Origin: Claveliimonas monacensis
GTDB taxonomy: Bacteria > Bacillota > Clostridia > Lachnospirales > Lachnospiraceae
Assembly (NCBI RefSeq): GCF_014982975.1
Contig: NZ_JADCKL010000001.1
Coordinates: 496,001 to 560,000, forward strand
Length of the DNA: 64,000 nt
Reading direction: 5' to 3'
Positions 26,732 to 36,800 of the stretch are shown here, in pieces. Position numbers and translations under genes: made by a program. How positions within the stretch are numbered: position 1 is the first letter of the stretch; each line of letters starts with the position of its first letter. The notes beneath the pieces were generated by a model, which saw only the letters and a program-made list of their open reading frames with translations, had not been told where the DNA came from and ran no database searches.

Positions 26732-27970
26732 ATGAAAATTGTCGGACTGATCACTGAATATAATCCGTTTCACAACGGCCATTTATACCACATCCAGGAA
26801 GCGCTCAGGGCCACCGGAGCGGATGCCGCAGTCGCCATTATGAGCGGCAATTATGTGCAGCGGGGAGCCCCCGCCCTCATGCCTAAACATCTGCGCGCCC
26901 GCATGGCTCTGGAGGCAGGGGTGGCTGCCGTCATCGAGCTGCCTGTCTGGTGCGCCTGCGGCAGCGCCGAGTACTTCGCCGCAGGGGCCGTCTCCATCCT
27001 GGACCGGCTGGGCTGTGTGGATGTGATCTGTTTTGGCAGCGAGTGCGGCGATGTCTCCCTGCTGGAAAAAGCAGCCCGGATCACCGCACAGGAGCCGGAG
27101 GCCTACAGAGGCCTGCTGAAAGAAGGTCTGAGAGATGGCCTCTCTTTCCCCAGAGCCAGGCAGAAAGCCCTGTCCCTGTTTCTGGGAGACGATAGGGCCG
27201 GCGAGGTCCTCGCAGAGCCTAACAACATCCTGGGAGTGGAATATATCAAGGCCATCCTGCAGCAGAAAAGCTCCCTGGGCTTCTGCACGATCCAGCGCCG
27301 GGAGTCCGGCTACCACGACATGGAGCTGTCCGACACATACAGCTCTGCCTCCGCCATCCGACATCACCTCAGGCAGGCGGACCAGTCCGGCATCCCCGCG
27401 CAGCTGGAGGGGCAGATGCCCTCTCCCGCCATCTGCACGATGAAGGAGGCATATCACGCAAGATACCCCGTGTACGCCAACGACTTTTCTCTTCTTCTGA
27501 AATACCACCTTCTGGGAGAGACAAAGGAGACCCTGCCCCGGTATGCAGATGTCACCCAGGACCTGGCCAATCGGATCATAAGACACAGAAACGAGTTTTT
27601 CTCTTTTGAGCAATTCTGCGGACTATTGAAGACAAAGGAGCTGACCCACTCCCGGATCAGCCGGGCGCTGCTTCACATTCTCCTTAACATCACAGAGGAG
27701 GACATGACAAGCTTCAAAAAGGAGGGAGGCTGCGGATATGCGCGCCTGCTGGGTTTCAGGAAGGATGCTTCTCCCCTTCTTGGCCTTGCAAAAAAAAGCA
27801 GCTCCATTCCCCTCATCACAAAGCTGCCCCGCACCGGAACCAAAGAAGGTACCGCCAGGAAGATGCTTGACTGTGATATCCTTTCCGCTGATCTGTACGA
27901 GTCAGTGATCACAGAAAAATACCGCCGGGATTTTATCCCTGAATACAGACAGCAGGTCGTCATCATCTGA
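26732..27970 (+). CDS. tmcAL: tRNA(Met) cytidine acetate ligase TmcAL
   Basis: TmcAL uses acetate and ATP to acetylate the wobble cytidine (C34) of elongator tRNA-Met. The nucleotidyltransferase motif HNGH is at residues 14-17 in EYNPFHNGHLYH, followed by MSGNYVQRG. The 412-residue length fits. AAGGAG precedes the ATG at 26732. The same frame stays open far upstream across the antisense of mgtE and pta, but only this start has a ribosome site and homology. It uses acetate, the product of the neighbouring pta-ackA pathway; whether this matters is inference. Confidence 0.95.
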   Translation: MKIVGLITEYNPFHNGHLYHIQEALRATGADAAVAIMSGNYVQRGAPALMPKHLRARMALEAGVAAVIELPVWCACGSAEYFAAGAVSILDRLGCVDVICFGSECGDVSLLEKAARITAQEPEAYRGLLKEGLRDGLSFPRARQKALSLFLGDDRAGEVLAEPNNILGVEYIKAILQQKSSLGFCTIQRRESGYHDMELSDTYSSASAIRHHLRQADQSGIPAQLEGQMPSPAICTMKEAYHARYPVYANDFSLLLKYHLLGETKETLPRYADVTQDLANRIIRHRNEFFSFEQFCGLLKTKELTHSRISRALLHILLNITEEDMTSFKKEGGCGYARLLGFRKDASPLLGLAKKSSSIPLITKLPRTGTKEGTARKMLDCDILSADLYESVITEKYRRDFIPEYRQQVVII

Positions 27971-28011
27971 CGCCTGCTGCCATGTTTTTTCAAAATTTTT
28001 CTGTTATGAAA

Positions 28012-28869
28012 CTAATACTCGATATACCTGCTGCACGCCACTGCCATGGCCCCCGGTCCGATGTGGCAGGCAACGCTGAGAGAAAGGGCATCCATGTGGA
28101 TCTCATAGCCCGGGAAATATTCTTCCAGTTCCTTTTTCCACTCCTGCGCCTCTTCGTGGGTACAGGTATAGGCCGCCTCCAGATGAACCTTCTTTCCCCC
28201 GAAGCGCTCTTCCAGATCTTTCTTCATAGCTTCCTTCATCACTTTTTTTGCGGATTTCAGCCCCCGCACTTTTGCGAAGGCATCCAGCTTCTCACCTTGT
28301 ATCGTCAGTACCGGCTTCAGGTTCAGCACTGTTCCAAGAGCTGCGCCCGCAGGTGTCACGCGCCCGCCTTTTTTCAGATACTTCAGCGTATCCACAGTGA
28401 TATAGATGCTGGCCTCCAGCTTTTCCTTCATCAGAATGTCGTGGATCTCCTGTCCGGATTTGCCGGCTTCTGCCAGCTCAAGGGCATCCAGCACAGCCTG
28501 GCGCTGTGTGACAGAAATACGCTGGTTATTTACCACAAAAACTTTTCCGTCAAAATCTTTCGCCAGCATCATGGCTGTCTCACAGGAAGTGGACAGGCCG
28601 CTGGACATGGGGATATGCACCACCTCGTCATACTCTTCCAGAAGTTCTTCCCAGATCTCCATTACATCCGCAGGGGACGGCTGAGAGGTGGAAATGTCCG
28701 CATTTCCGGAAAGCTTCTCATAGAATTCTTTCTGGGATAGCGTGATATCTTCGTAATACAGTTCGCCATCAATATAGAATGGCATAGGAACCACCCGGAT
28801 CCCCAGTTCCTTTGCTTCTTTCTGAGTAATACCACTGTTGCTGTCCGTCACGACCGCTACTTTTTTCAT
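28012..28869 (-). CDS. DegV family fatty-acid-binding protein
   Basis: DegV proteins bind fatty acids and in some Firmicutes act as FakB subunits that present them to the kinase FakA. The start VVTDSNSGI, the STSQPSP segment and the SSGLS motif are family hallmarks; the length is 285. FakA is not in the window, so its role as FakB is not shown. It is convergent with tmcAL and lies downstream of the UPF0210 gene. Confidence 0.92.
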   Translation of the reverse strand: MKKVAVVTDSNSGITQKEAKELGIRVVPMPFYIDGELYYEDITLSQKEFYEKLSGNADISTSQPSPADVMEIWEELLEEYDEVVHIPMSSGLSTSCETAMMLAKDFDGKVFVVNNQRISVTQRQAVLDALELAEAGKSGQEIHDILMKEKLEASIYITVDTLKYLKKGGRVTPAGAALGTVLNLKPVLTIQGEKLDAFAKVRGLKSAKKVMKEAMKKDLEERFGGKKVHLEAAYTCTHEEAQEWKKELEEYFPGYEIHMDALSLSVACHIGPGAMAVACSRYIEY

Positions 28870-28886
28870 ACTGAATTCTTCCTTTT

Positions 28887-30251
28887 CTAATTTTTAAAGC
28901 TGTGTATAGGCGCGGGAATCCTTCCCTGCCTGTTTATAAACGCGCTGCAGTCCGCCTCGTTCACAGGGATAATGGGTGCGTAACCAAGAAGTCCTCCAAA
29001 CTGCGCTGTCTCCCCCACATCTTTTCCGATCACCGGGATCAGACGCACGGCTGTTGTCTTCTGATTTACCATACCGATCGCCATCTCGTCCGCTATGATA
29101 CCGGAGATGGTAGCTGCGCTGGTCTTTCCTGGTATGGCGATCATATCCAGTCCCACGGAGCAGACACAGGTCATGGCCTCCAGCTTCTCCATGGTCAAAG
29201 TTCCCGCCTGCACTGCGTCGATCATGCCCTTGTCCTCGCTGACCGGAATAAACGCGCCGCTTAAGCCTCCCACATAGGAGGAAGCCATGACGCCGCCTTT
29301 TTTCACCTGGTCGTTGAGCATGGCAAGGGCCGCTGTGGTACCCGGCGCCCCCACCTGGGACAGGCCGATCTCCTCCAGGATCTCTGCCACACTGTCTCCC
29401 ACCGCCGGGGTGGGTGCCAGAGAAAGGTCGATAATTCCAAAGGGGATACCCATTCTCTTTGAGGCCTCGCCTGCCACAAGCTGGCCCACACGGGTGATCT
29501 TGAAGGCAGTCTTCTTGATGGTCTCGCAGAGCTCCTCAAATCCCTTCCCGCGCACTTTCTCAATGGCATGCTTCACAACGCCGGGGCCGCTGACGCCCAC
29601 GTTGATAACCGCATCCCCCTCTGTCACACCCAGGAAGGCGCCCGCCATGAATGGATTATCGTCAGGAGCATTGCAGAACACCACCAGCTTGGCACATCCC
29701 AGGGAATCCCTGTCCTTGGTAGCCTCAGCTGTATCCTTCACGATTTGGCCGCAGAGGCGCACCGCATCCATGTTGATGCCGGTCCTCGTAGAGCCCACAT
29801 TGACGGAGCTGCAGATCCGCTCTGTACATGCCAGCGCTTCCGGTATGGAACGGATCAGGTCCTCGTCACTCTTTGTCATAGCTTTTGACACAAGGGCCGA
29901 GTAGCCGCCGATAAAATTCACACCCACCTTCAGGGCCGCTCTGTCCAGAGTCTTTGCTATACTCACAAAATCCTCCGGACTTTTGCAGGCGGACGCGCCC
30001 ACAAGGGCAATGGGAGTCACAGAGATTCTCTTATTGACAATGGGAATGCCAAACTCTTTCTCAATCTCCTCGCCCGTCGACACAAGATTCTCTGCCAGGG
30101 TGGTGATCTTCCGGTAGATCTTCTCGTTCAGTCTGTCCAGATCTGTGTCCACGCAGTCCAGAAGGCTGATGCCCAGTGTAATGGTGCGGACATCCAGATT
30201 TTCCTCGTCTATCATCTGATTTGTCTCGTTTACTTCGTATATGTTGATCAT
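28887..30251 (-). CDS. UPF0210/PFL (DUF711) family protein
   Basis: A 454-residue conserved protein distantly related to glycyl-radical (pyruvate-formate-lyase-like) barrels and annotated as UPF0210. Its biochemical role is not established. The ATG at 30251 ([10 protein letters not shown]) has AAAGGA upstream and gives the normal length. It is paired with the small ACT protein directly upstream, 16 nt away, as in many Firmicutes, which suggests an amino acid-linked function. Confidence 0.9.
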   Translation of the reverse strand: MINIYEVNETNQMIDEENLDVRTITLGISLLDCVDTDLDRLNEKIYRKITTLAENLVSTGEEIEKEFGIPIVNKRISVTPIALVGASACKSPEDFVSIAKTLDRAALKVGVNFIGGYSALVSKAMTKSDEDLIRSIPEALACTERICSSVNVGSTRTGINMDAVRLCGQIVKDTAEATKDRDSLGCAKLVVFCNAPDDNPFMAGAFLGVTEGDAVINVGVSGPGVVKHAIEKVRGKGFEELCETIKKTAFKITRVGQLVAGEASKRMGIPFGIIDLSLAPTPAVGDSVAEILEEIGLSQVGAPGTTAALAMLNDQVKKGGVMASSYVGGLSGAFIPVSEDKGMIDAVQAGTLTMEKLEAMTCVCSVGLDMIAIPGKTSAATISGIIADEMAIGMVNQKTTAVRLIPVIGKDVGETAQFGGLLGYAPIIPVNEADCSAFINRQGRIPAPIHSFKN

Positions 30252-30267
30252 AGTCAGGTGTCCTTTC

Positions 30268-30540
30268 TTACAGTCTGTGCATCTTTTCAAATATTTCCGA
30301 TCTCTGGCAGCGGATGATAAGTCCCATCCCCTCTCCCAGCTTCTCCAGATCCTCTGCATATACAGAAAAATCCCTGTCTGCCGCCGAGACGTCCACTACC
30401 GTCATCATATTGAAGTATCCGTCCACAATCGTCTGGGAGATATCCAGAACATTGATGTTCGCCTCCGCAAGATAATTGCACACTTTGGCAATGATCCCGA
30501 CCTGGTCTTTTCCCACAACTGTGATAATACATTTTCTCAT
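30268..30540 (-). CDS. ACT domain protein (UPF0237)
   Basis: A 90-residue single ACT domain ([17 protein letters not shown] at the start), a small-molecule-binding fold usually for amino acids. GGAGG is 8 nt before the ATG at 30540. It is the standard partner of the UPF0210 gene that follows. Confidence 0.93.
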   Translation of the reverse strand: MRKCIITVVGKDQVGIIAKVCNYLAEANINVLDISQTIVDGYFNMMTVVDVSAADRDFSVYAEDLEKLGEGMGLIIRCQRSEIFEKMHRL

Positions 30541-30566
30541 TCTTCTGTCCTCCATACTTTTGTCTC

Positions 30567-31364
30567 TTACACTGTCACTGCCTCTGAAACAGCATCCCGC
30601 CCTGCAACCATGATAGGAATGTCCTCCCCCCTATAAGGGTTATCCCCCACAGTCACCTCCAGCTTTACGGTCTCGTAAGCCAGCTCCGCATAATTGTTCT
30701 CCTTGCTCAGATGCCCCAGTATGACATGCTGCAGCTTATCGTGCAGTATATCACAGAGCAGCTGGCCTGACAATTCATTTGAGAGGTGCCCTTTATCCCC
30801 CATGACCCGCCGTTTCAGCGGATAGGGATAGGGCCCCACCTCCAGCATATGTATATCATGGTTTGCCTCCAGAAGCACCGCATCTAAATTTTTCAGATTC
30901 TCCACTGTATATGCATCATATATTCCCAAATCTGTGGCCACTGCCACTGTCTTTTCCCCGCAGGCGATCCGGTATCCGGAAGGCTCGTAGGCGTCGTGGG
31001 ATATAGCAAAGGGATGGACACGCAGATCACCCAGGAGGAAATCCGTATCCGTCTGTATCTCGTGGAGCAGACCCTCCGGCATCTTTCCAAGACTTCTGTA
31101 CTCCATAATGCCTTTCAGTGTCCCTTTCGTGGCGTACACCGGAATGCCATACTTTCTGCTGAACACTCCCAGCCCCTGGATATGGTCTGAATGTTCATGG
31201 GTGATCAGAATGCCTGACAGTTCCTCCCCCTTAATTCCCAGTGTGTGGAGCCCCTCATCGATCCGCTTTTTGCTGATCCCCGTATCCACCAAGAGGTGGG
31301 TGTGATCGCTGCCCACATAAATACAGTTGCCGCTGCTGCCGCTTGCTATGCTGCAAAGTCTCAT
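30567..31364 (-). CDS. MBL-fold metallohydrolase, YycJ/WalJ type
   Basis: A 265-residue metallo-beta-lactamase-fold protein. Metal ligands are visible in HEHSDH (56-61), in AISHDAYEPSGY and in the C-terminal LGHLSKENN. The YycJ group acts as a 5'-3' exonuclease in DNA repair in some species and is often linked to the WalKR operon; here it is not, being next to coaE and the ACT gene. Placement in the group rests on motif similarity. Confidence 0.9.
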   Translation of the reverse strand: MRLCSIASGSSGNCIYVGSDHTHLLVDTGISKKRIDEGLHTLGIKGEELSGILITHEHSDHIQGLGVFSRKYGIPVYATKGTLKGIMEYRSLGKMPEGLLHEIQTDTDFLLGDLRVHPFAISHDAYEPSGYRIACGEKTVAVATDLGIYDAYTVENLKNLDAVLLEANHDIHMLEVGPYPYPLKRRVMGDKGHLSNELSGQLLCDILHDKLQHVILGHLSKENNYAELAYETVKLEVTVGDNPYRGEDIPIMVAGRDAVSEAVTV

Positions 31365-31386
31365 CGTCTGTCATCTCTCCTGCCTG

Positions 31387-31998
31387 TTATTCTTCTCTCT
31401 TCTTTATTCCCAGCTGTTCCATGACATCGTCAATCTCACCGCAGGCCTCCTGGAAGGAATTGCAGTTGTCAATTGCCCTGTCACAGTATGTAAAGAAGTC
31501 TGAGGAGGGCATCTGGGAGGCGAAAATCCCCTCGATCTTCTCCTCGCTGTAGCCCCTTGAGGCCATCAGTCGTCTTTTCCTCGTCTCCTCATCTGCATAA
31601 ATATACCACACTTCGTCACACAGCGCACCATAATTTTCTTCTATAAAAAGCGCCGCCTCCAGGACAAAGACATGGGTTCCTTTCTTCTCTTCCTTCTGGA
31701 TGATCTCCCTGAGCTTTTCCTTCACCGCAGGGTGCACGATCTCATTCAGAATACGGAGCTGAGCCTTATTGGAAAAGACAATGCCTGCCAGCTTCGGCCG
31801 GTCCAGCCTGCCGTTCTCATCCAGTATGTCCTCGCCAAAATGTTCCACGATCCTTCTGTGGCACTTTGTCCCCTTCTGCTGAAGTCTCCTGGCCACCTGG
31901 TCTGCCTGACAGCAGGCAGCGCCATAGGCCTCCTCCAGATACGAAAGCACCTGGCTTTTTCCTGATCCGATCCCCCCGGTAATTCCTATGATCTTCAT
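31387..31998 (-). CDS. coaE: Dephospho-CoA kinase
   Basis: CoaE performs the last step of coenzyme A synthesis, phosphorylating the ribose 3'-OH. The P-loop GITGGIGSGKS is at residues 5-15, and the length of 203 is standard. TAGGAG lies upstream of the ATG. It follows polA by 12 nt; polA-coaE is a common Firmicutes pairing. Confidence 0.96.
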   Translation of the reverse strand: MKIIGITGGIGSGKSQVLSYLEEAYGAACCQADQVARRLQQKGTKCHRRIVEHFGEDILDENGRLDRPKLAGIVFSNKAQLRILNEIVHPAVKEKLREIIQKEEKKGTHVFVLEAALFIEENYGALCDEVWYIYADEETRKRRLMASRGYSEEKIEGIFASQMPSSDFFTYCDRAIDNCNSFQEACGEIDDVMEQLGIKKREE

Positions 31999-32010
31999 CT
32001 TTTGTCACTC

Positions 32011-34626
32011 CTATTTCGCTTCATACCAGCTCATGCCGGTGTGCATATCTACCTCCAGCGGCACCTCCAGGGACGCCGCATGCTCCATTTCATCTTTCAG
32101 TATCTTCTTTACTTCCTCTATCTCCGTCTCATGGGCCTCCACAAGAAGTTCGTCGTGCACCTGCAGGACAAGGCGTGAGCGCATATGGTTTTCCTTCAGC
32201 CGTCTCTCCACGCCGATCATGGCAATCTTCATAATATCTGCCGCCGTCCCCTGTATAGGAGAATTCATGGCCACCCTCTCCCCGAAGGAGCGCTGGGCGA
32301 AATTGCTGGAGGAAAGTTCCGGCACAGGGCGTCTTCTTCCAAAAAGAGTGGTCACATACCCCATCTCTTTCGCCTGAGCCACCGCGTTATCCAGAAAGAC
32401 TTTGATGCCCGGATAGGTTTTGAAATACTGCTCTATATACTGGGACGCCTCTTTCCGTGTGATACTCAAATCCTGGCTGAGCCCGAAAGAGCTGATCCCG
32501 TAGACGATACCGAAATTCACAGCCTTGGCGTTCCTTCTCTGCAGGTCTGTCACCTGGTCAAAAGGCGTGTGAAACACTTGGGACGCTGTGATCCTGTGGA
32601 TATCCTTCTCCTCCTGATAGGCCTCGATCAGCTGCCGGTCGCCGGAGCAGTGGGCCAGCACCCGCAGCTCGATCTGGGAGTAGTCCGCATCCACGAACAC
32701 ATATCCATCCTCCGGCACAAACACCTTCCGGATCAGCCTGCCAAGCTCCATACGCACCGGAATGTTCTGCAGGTTGGGCTCTGTGCTGCTGATCCGCCCT
32801 GTGGCTGTAATGGTCTGGTTGAACTTCCCGTGTATCCTGCCATCCTCCCCTATAAAGGCCGCAAGCCCGTCCGCATAGGTGGATTTCAGCTTTGCAAGCT
32901 GCCTGTACTCAAGGATCTTTGCCACAAAGGGATGCTCCGGGGCCAGCTTCTCCAGCACGTCCGCCGCTGTGGAGTAGCCTGTCTTTGTCTTCTTTCCGCC
33001 CTTCAGTCCCATTTTCTCAAAAAGGATCACTCCAAGCTGTTTCGGAGAGTTGATATTGAACACCTCACCCGACTCTTCATAGATCTCTTTTTCCAGCTTT
33101 TCAATCTGGACAGCCAGCCTGTCGCCGTACTCTTTCAGCTCGGCCGCCTCCACTTTCACCCCGTTCTGCTCCATGTCAAACAAGGCAAAGACAAGGGGCA
33201 TCTCTATCTCCTCAAAAAGGCGTAGCATCCCTGTCTCCTGCAGCTTCTCCAGCAAAAGAGGCCTTGCCTTCCAGGCTGTGTAGGCCTCGTAGCAGGCTTT
33301 TACCTGATCCTCCGCCTTATCCTCCACCAGAAGGGAAAGCTGCTCCCTGGCCACATCCTCAAATGTATAGTCACTTTTCAGAGGGTTCAGAAGGTATGCT
33401 GCTATGATCCCGTCAAAGCAGTTCTCCCTGTTGCCGGGAGTAAAAAAGGACATAGCCTCCTTCAGCCTGAACATGGAAAAGCTGCCGGCCCGGGCGGCTG
33501 TCTCTCCCAGCTTTTCCAGAATCTCCTCCGCCGTCAGGTCTTCTTCTGCACAGATGCAGAAAATCTCCTCCTCCCCGAAGCAAAGAGCCACGCCTCCGGC
33601 CTGTGCCTGGGAGGCAAAAAGGGGCAGTACGTTTTCCGTATCTTTAAAGATGGCTGCGCCCACCTCACCGGCCCGGGAAGCCCGGTCAAAGATCTCCTCC
33701 GCCGGTTCTCTTCCCCGTATGATCCGGAAGTGATCCTCCACTGCATTTGCAGGGCCTGTCACATCAAATTTTCCCAGCAGATTTTTAAACTGAAGCCGCT
33801 GGAACAGTGTGTAGGCCTCCTGGGTAAATATATTTTCTATCTTCGCCTGGCTGATGTCATACTCTATGTCCGCATCCACACAGATGGTTGCCAGCGTCTT
33901 GCTCATGACTGCCATGTCCCAATGCTCTTTCAGTGCTTTGGAAGCCCTGGGCGGCTTCAGCTCATCCGCGTGCTCGTAGGCGTTTTCGATGGAATGATAC
34001 GCAGCTATGATCTTTGACGCTGTCTTCTCGCCGATACTGGGAACTCCGGGTATATTGTCGGAGGCGTCCCCCATGAGGGCTTTCATATCAATAAACTCCG
34101 ACGGCGTCACCCCGTACTTTTCCTGCACATCCGCCGCATAGTAGTCCTCTATCTCTGTTCCGCCCCTCTTTGTCTTGGGAATGCGGATCTTTACATGGTC
34201 CGTGGCAAGCTGCAGAAGATCCCTGTCTCCGCTGATGACAGAGACTTCCATCCCCGCCTCCTCGCACCTTCTGGACAGGGTGCCAAGGAGATCGTCCGCC
34301 TCCAGCCCGGCTTTTTCAATGATCCGGATGCCCATAGCCTGAAGGACTTCCTTCATCACCGGCACCTGCTGGCGAAGCTCCTCCACCATGGGCTTTCTCG
34401 TCCCTTTATAGTCCGCGTACATTTCATGGCGGAATGTGGGGGCGTGTACGTCAAATGCCACGGTCAGATACTCCGGCTTCTCCTCGTCCAGTATCTTCAG
34501 CATGATATTCAGAAAACCGTAGATGGCATTTGTGTGGAGTCCCTCTGAGTTTGTCAGATCCGGAATCCCGAAAAACGCCCGGTTCAATATACTGTGTCCA
34601 TCGATCAATACTATTTTTTCAGCCAT
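32011..34626 (-). CDS. polA: DNA polymerase I
   Basis: PolA fills gaps and removes RNA primers. The N-terminal 5'-3' exonuclease (about 1-290, with DGHSILNRAF, ADDLLGTLSR and GDASDNIPGVPSIGEKTA) and the C-terminal polymerase (motif A DADYSQIELRVLAH, the RRNAKAVNFGIVYGIS O helix and motif C LQVHDELLVE) are intact. The middle 3'-5' exonuclease region (about 300-470) lacks the D-x-E pair (it reads GVALCFGEEE), so proofreading is predicted to be lost, as in Bacillus-type PolA. Length is 871. Confidence 0.97.
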   Translation of the reverse strand: MAEKIVLIDGHSILNRAFFGIPDLTNSEGLHTNAIYGFLNIMLKILDEEKPEYLTVAFDVHAPTFRHEMYADYKGTRKPMVEELRQQVPVMKEVLQAMGIRIIEKAGLEADDLLGTLSRRCEEAGMEVSVISGDRDLLQLATDHVKIRIPKTKRGGTEIEDYYAADVQEKYGVTPSEFIDMKALMGDASDNIPGVPSIGEKTASKIIAAYHSIENAYEHADELKPPRASKALKEHWDMAVMSKTLATICVDADIEYDISQAKIENIFTQEAYTLFQRLQFKNLLGKFDVTGPANAVEDHFRIIRGREPAEEIFDRASRAGEVGAAIFKDTENVLPLFASQAQAGGVALCFGEEEIFCICAEEDLTAEEILEKLGETAARAGSFSMFRLKEAMSFFTPGNRENCFDGIIAAYLLNPLKSDYTFEDVAREQLSLLVEDKAEDQVKACYEAYTAWKARPLLLEKLQETGMLRLFEEIEMPLVFALFDMEQNGVKVEAAELKEYGDRLAVQIEKLEKEIYEESGEVFNINSPKQLGVILFEKMGLKGGKKTKTGYSTAADVLEKLAPEHPFVAKILEYRQLAKLKSTYADGLAAFIGEDGRIHGKFNQTITATGRISSTEPNLQNIPVRMELGRLIRKVFVPEDGYVFVDADYSQIELRVLAHCSGDRQLIEAYQEEKDIHRITASQVFHTPFDQVTDLQRRNAKAVNFGIVYGISSFGLSQDLSITRKEASQYIEQYFKTYPGIKVFLDNAVAQAKEMGYVTTLFGRRRPVPELSSSNFAQRSFGERVAMNSPIQGTAADIMKIAMIGVERRLKENHMRSRLVLQVHDELLVEAHETEIEEVKKILKDEMEHAASLEVPLEVDMHTGMSWYEAK

Positions 34627-34728
34627 TTTTTCACTCCATTTTCATGTAAGTTCCTGTCTGTTGCGACACTACTGCTTTTTATCATACAACAAACTGCCAT
34701 TTTTTGAAAGGCATAACTTAAAAAATGA

Positions 34729-34757
34729 TTGTAATCCCTTTTTCCGTATGCTATAAT
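34729..34757 (+). promoter_or_regulatory. tRNA-Leu promoter
   Basis: TTGTAA (34729-34734) and TATAAT (34752-34757) are 17 nt apart and end 33 nt before the tRNA. Confidence 0.75.
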
Positions 34758-34790
34758 TTATTTCAGTCTCTTCTGAAGATCATCGCACAC

Positions 34791-34870
34791 GCCGCTGTGG
34801 CGGAATTGGCAGACGCATACGACTCAAAATCGTACGGGAAACCATATGGGTTCGAGTCCCATCAGCGGCA
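34791..34870 (+). tRNA. tRNA-Leu (anticodon CAA)
   Basis: The acceptor stem GCCGCTG (34791-34797) pairs with CAGCGGC (34863-34869), followed by discriminator A. The anticodon stem TACGA/TCGTA closes the loop CTCAAAA, giving anticodon CAA. A short class II variable arm and the T-arm ATGGG-TTCGAGT-CCCAT follow. The 3' CCA is not encoded. It stands alone, transcribed opposite to polA, with its own promoter and terminator. Confidence 0.95.
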
Positions 34871-34874
34871 TTTA

Positions 34875-34917
34875 AAAAAGGCCTGCACTCATGCCGAAGC
34901 ATGGTGCAGACCTTTTT
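34875..34917 (+). terminator. Terminator after tRNA-Leu
   Basis: AAAAAGG-CTGCAC-CATGC pairs with GCATG-TGCAG-CCTTTTT across three single mismatches around a CGAA loop, followed by a T-run. The A/T flanks also let it serve the convergent TauE/SafE gene. Confidence 0.9.
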
Positions 34918-34966
34918 ATTTCTCTCTATTCAGTTTTCTCTTACCATTCCTTTTTTGACAGACGTT

Positions 34967-35839
34967 CTAGTTCTTCTGCCGCCTTGCGTCATTGAAGAAC
35001 ATGATGGCACAGATCACCATGACAACGCAGACAAGGTATGTAAGTACTGTAAGGGGCAGTGATGTCACGATAAATCCGGCGATCAGCACGCCGATAGCTC
35101 CGGTAAAGATCATGGGGATCGTGGATGCACGGTTGTATTTTCCTTCCTTGATGAAGGTAATGCCACATGCAGGACACAGGTAAGCACAGGATCCCATCAT
35201 AACCGGGAAGGCCACGTCCGCGCTCATTCCAAGCAGAAGCACGATAGCCATGCAGGGAGCGTAAAGTCCGATACCGGCCGTCATCAGGATACCGAGAATG
35301 AAGTTTGCGATCACTCCTACAACAAGCATACCACCTTCCAGTCCTCTTGCTGTCCCGAGAATACCGAACGGTCCCACCGCATTGATCTTGCACAGAGTGA
35401 TAGCTGCCACAATGATCAGCGCAACACCCATTACAACACGGATCTTCATAACATCAAGCCTGGAAATAATCTTTGCGCCGAGAATGGAGCCGATGATGGC
35501 CGCGGCGATCATGAGAACGAGAGTCAGCGAGTCCATCTCGATCCTGGTCATAGTGATGGTCGCCTCAACACAGATAGGAATACCAAACGCTACATTCAAT
35601 GTTCCGGGGATCAGGTCGTCCCTTACGGACTTATTGAACTTCCATGCCGATGTGGCGATGGCATAGCTTCCGATTCCCAGCGTATCAAAAAAGTTGGCTA
35701 TCAGACTGATCAATGAATTGTACCCCATCTTGGTCTTATCCAGCTCGTCTTTGTGGGCAAGGACGTCTCTGACCAGCACCACGAAGAACACAGCGGCAAA
35801 GATCCACATGATAATAAGTAATATCGTTGCAGCACTCAT
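34967..35839 (-). CDS. TauE/SafE family sulfite/anion exporter
   Basis: A 290-residue integral membrane protein with about eight hydrophobic segments and the internal two-fold repeat typical of TauE/SafE transporters, which move sulfite, sulfoacetate or similar anions. The first segment is followed by a charged loop (DVLAHKDELDKTKMGYN). The substrate cannot be assigned; no sulfur-metabolism genes are adjacent. GGAGGG precedes the ATG, and a strong promoter lies upstream. Confidence 0.9.
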   Translation of the reverse strand: MSAATILLIIMWIFAAVFFVVLVRDVLAHKDELDKTKMGYNSLISLIANFFDTLGIGSYAIATSAWKFNKSVRDDLIPGTLNVAFGIPICVEATITMTRIEMDSLTLVLMIAAAIIGSILGAKIISRLDVMKIRVVMGVALIIVAAITLCKINAVGPFGILGTARGLEGGMLVVGVIANFILGILMTAGIGLYAPCMAIVLLLGMSADVAFPVMMGSCAYLCPACGITFIKEGKYNRASTIPMIFTGAIGVLIAGFIVTSLPLTVLTYLVCVVMVICAIMFFNDARRQKN

Positions 35840-35891
35840 AATTTTCCCTCCAATACCTTTTTCGCTCTATGGCGTTTTAATGCATGAAACT

Positions 35892-35920
35892 ATTATAATA
35901 CTTTGTCATTTTTTTGTCAA
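35892..35920 (-). promoter_or_regulatory. Promoter of the TauE/SafE gene
   Basis: Minus-strand TTGACA (35920-35915) and TATAAT (35897-35892) are perfect consensus hexamers at 17 nt spacing, about 50 nt before the start. Confidence 0.8.
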
Positions 35921-36030
35921 CTGAATTTTAAGTTTTCTTTCTAAATACATGTTATTTTACAGATTTTATCTGTTTTCTCATAATATATTTTATTCATTTT
36001 TCAGATTAAAGAGATTGTTTTCTCACAAAG

Positions 36031-36062
36031 AAAAGACAGGCCACATGAAAGACCTGTCTTTT
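36031..36062 (-). terminator. Terminator after the 218-residue lipoprotein
   Basis: AAAAGACAGG (36031-36040) and CCTGTCTTTT (36053-36062) form a 10-bp stem with a 12-nt loop and a T-rich 3' flank on the minus strand. Confidence 0.85.
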
Positions 36063-36074
36063 TCTGATCTGTTT

Positions 36075-36731
36075 CTAAAGATTGTCTGCCGGGAAGAGAA
36101 TACTGTCCAGAGATGTCAGATCATCTTCGTTGATATAGTACATATTGTCATCATTCAACTCCACATGAAGCTCCACTGTCTGGGCTTCACCGTAGGACGG
36201 CTCTGCTACTCTCTGCACAAGGCTGTCATACATTTTCTGGAAAACCATCTCATTGATCTCCTCGTCGCTGGGCATCCGGGAAATATCTGTGATATTGGCC
36301 ATCTCCGCCTGCACAGCACTGAGCACTTCGTCCTGAAGTCCGTCAAAAGCTGTAAACGGCTCCGCGCTCACCTCTACCACAAATCCTCCGTCTTCTCCCT
36401 CTGTAGCCTCACCCAGTTCATATTTTGCCTGGGCCAGCATGTCCTGGAAAAGCTGGCGGTAGTTAGCCGACAGCTCATCCGACAGCCCGGCGTCTGTAAA
36501 GCCTCCCATGGACATGATATTATCCAGGTTATCGTCAAACAGCTGCTGTGCCTCTTCTTCCGTGGAGTCTGTCTGCTCTGTGTACTCTGAAAAATCCGCT
36601 TTGTAGCTAGCGTCCAGAACTGACTGTACATAGGCCTTGGCGTCATCTGTGGTCATCCCTCCACAGCCTGCCAGAGACAGCATCATGATAAGCGCAAGTA
36701 CAGCACCAAACACTCTTCTTGTCATCTTCAT
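36075..36731 (-). CDS. Putative lipoprotein, function unknown
   Basis: I do not recognise a specific function. The 218-residue product has a lipoprotein signal peptide (MKMTRRVFG, a hydrophobic core, then the lipobox LAGC), so it should be anchored to the outer face of the membrane. The mature part is acidic and helical (many D/E, TDSTEEEAQQLFDDN) with no cysteine or enzyme motif. AGGAGG is 8 nt before the ATG at 36731; a TTG two codons earlier is less likely. It lies downstream of lysA but has its own terminator. Confidence 0.85.
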   Translation of the reverse strand: MKMTRRVFGAVLALIMMLSLAGCGGMTTDDAKAYVQSVLDASYKADFSEYTEQTDSTEEEAQQLFDDNLDNIMSMGGFTDAGLSDELSANYRQLFQDMLAQAKYELGEATEGEDGGFVVEVSAEPFTAFDGLQDEVLSAVQAEMANITDISRMPSDEEINEMVFQKMYDSLVQRVAEPSYGEAQTVELHVELNDDNMYYINEDDLTSLDSILFPADNL

Positions 36732-36800
36732 ATTCAATTCCTCCTCTTATAAAGTAGACTCTTTACGGATAGTTTACATCAAAGAGGTTGAATTGTCTAT

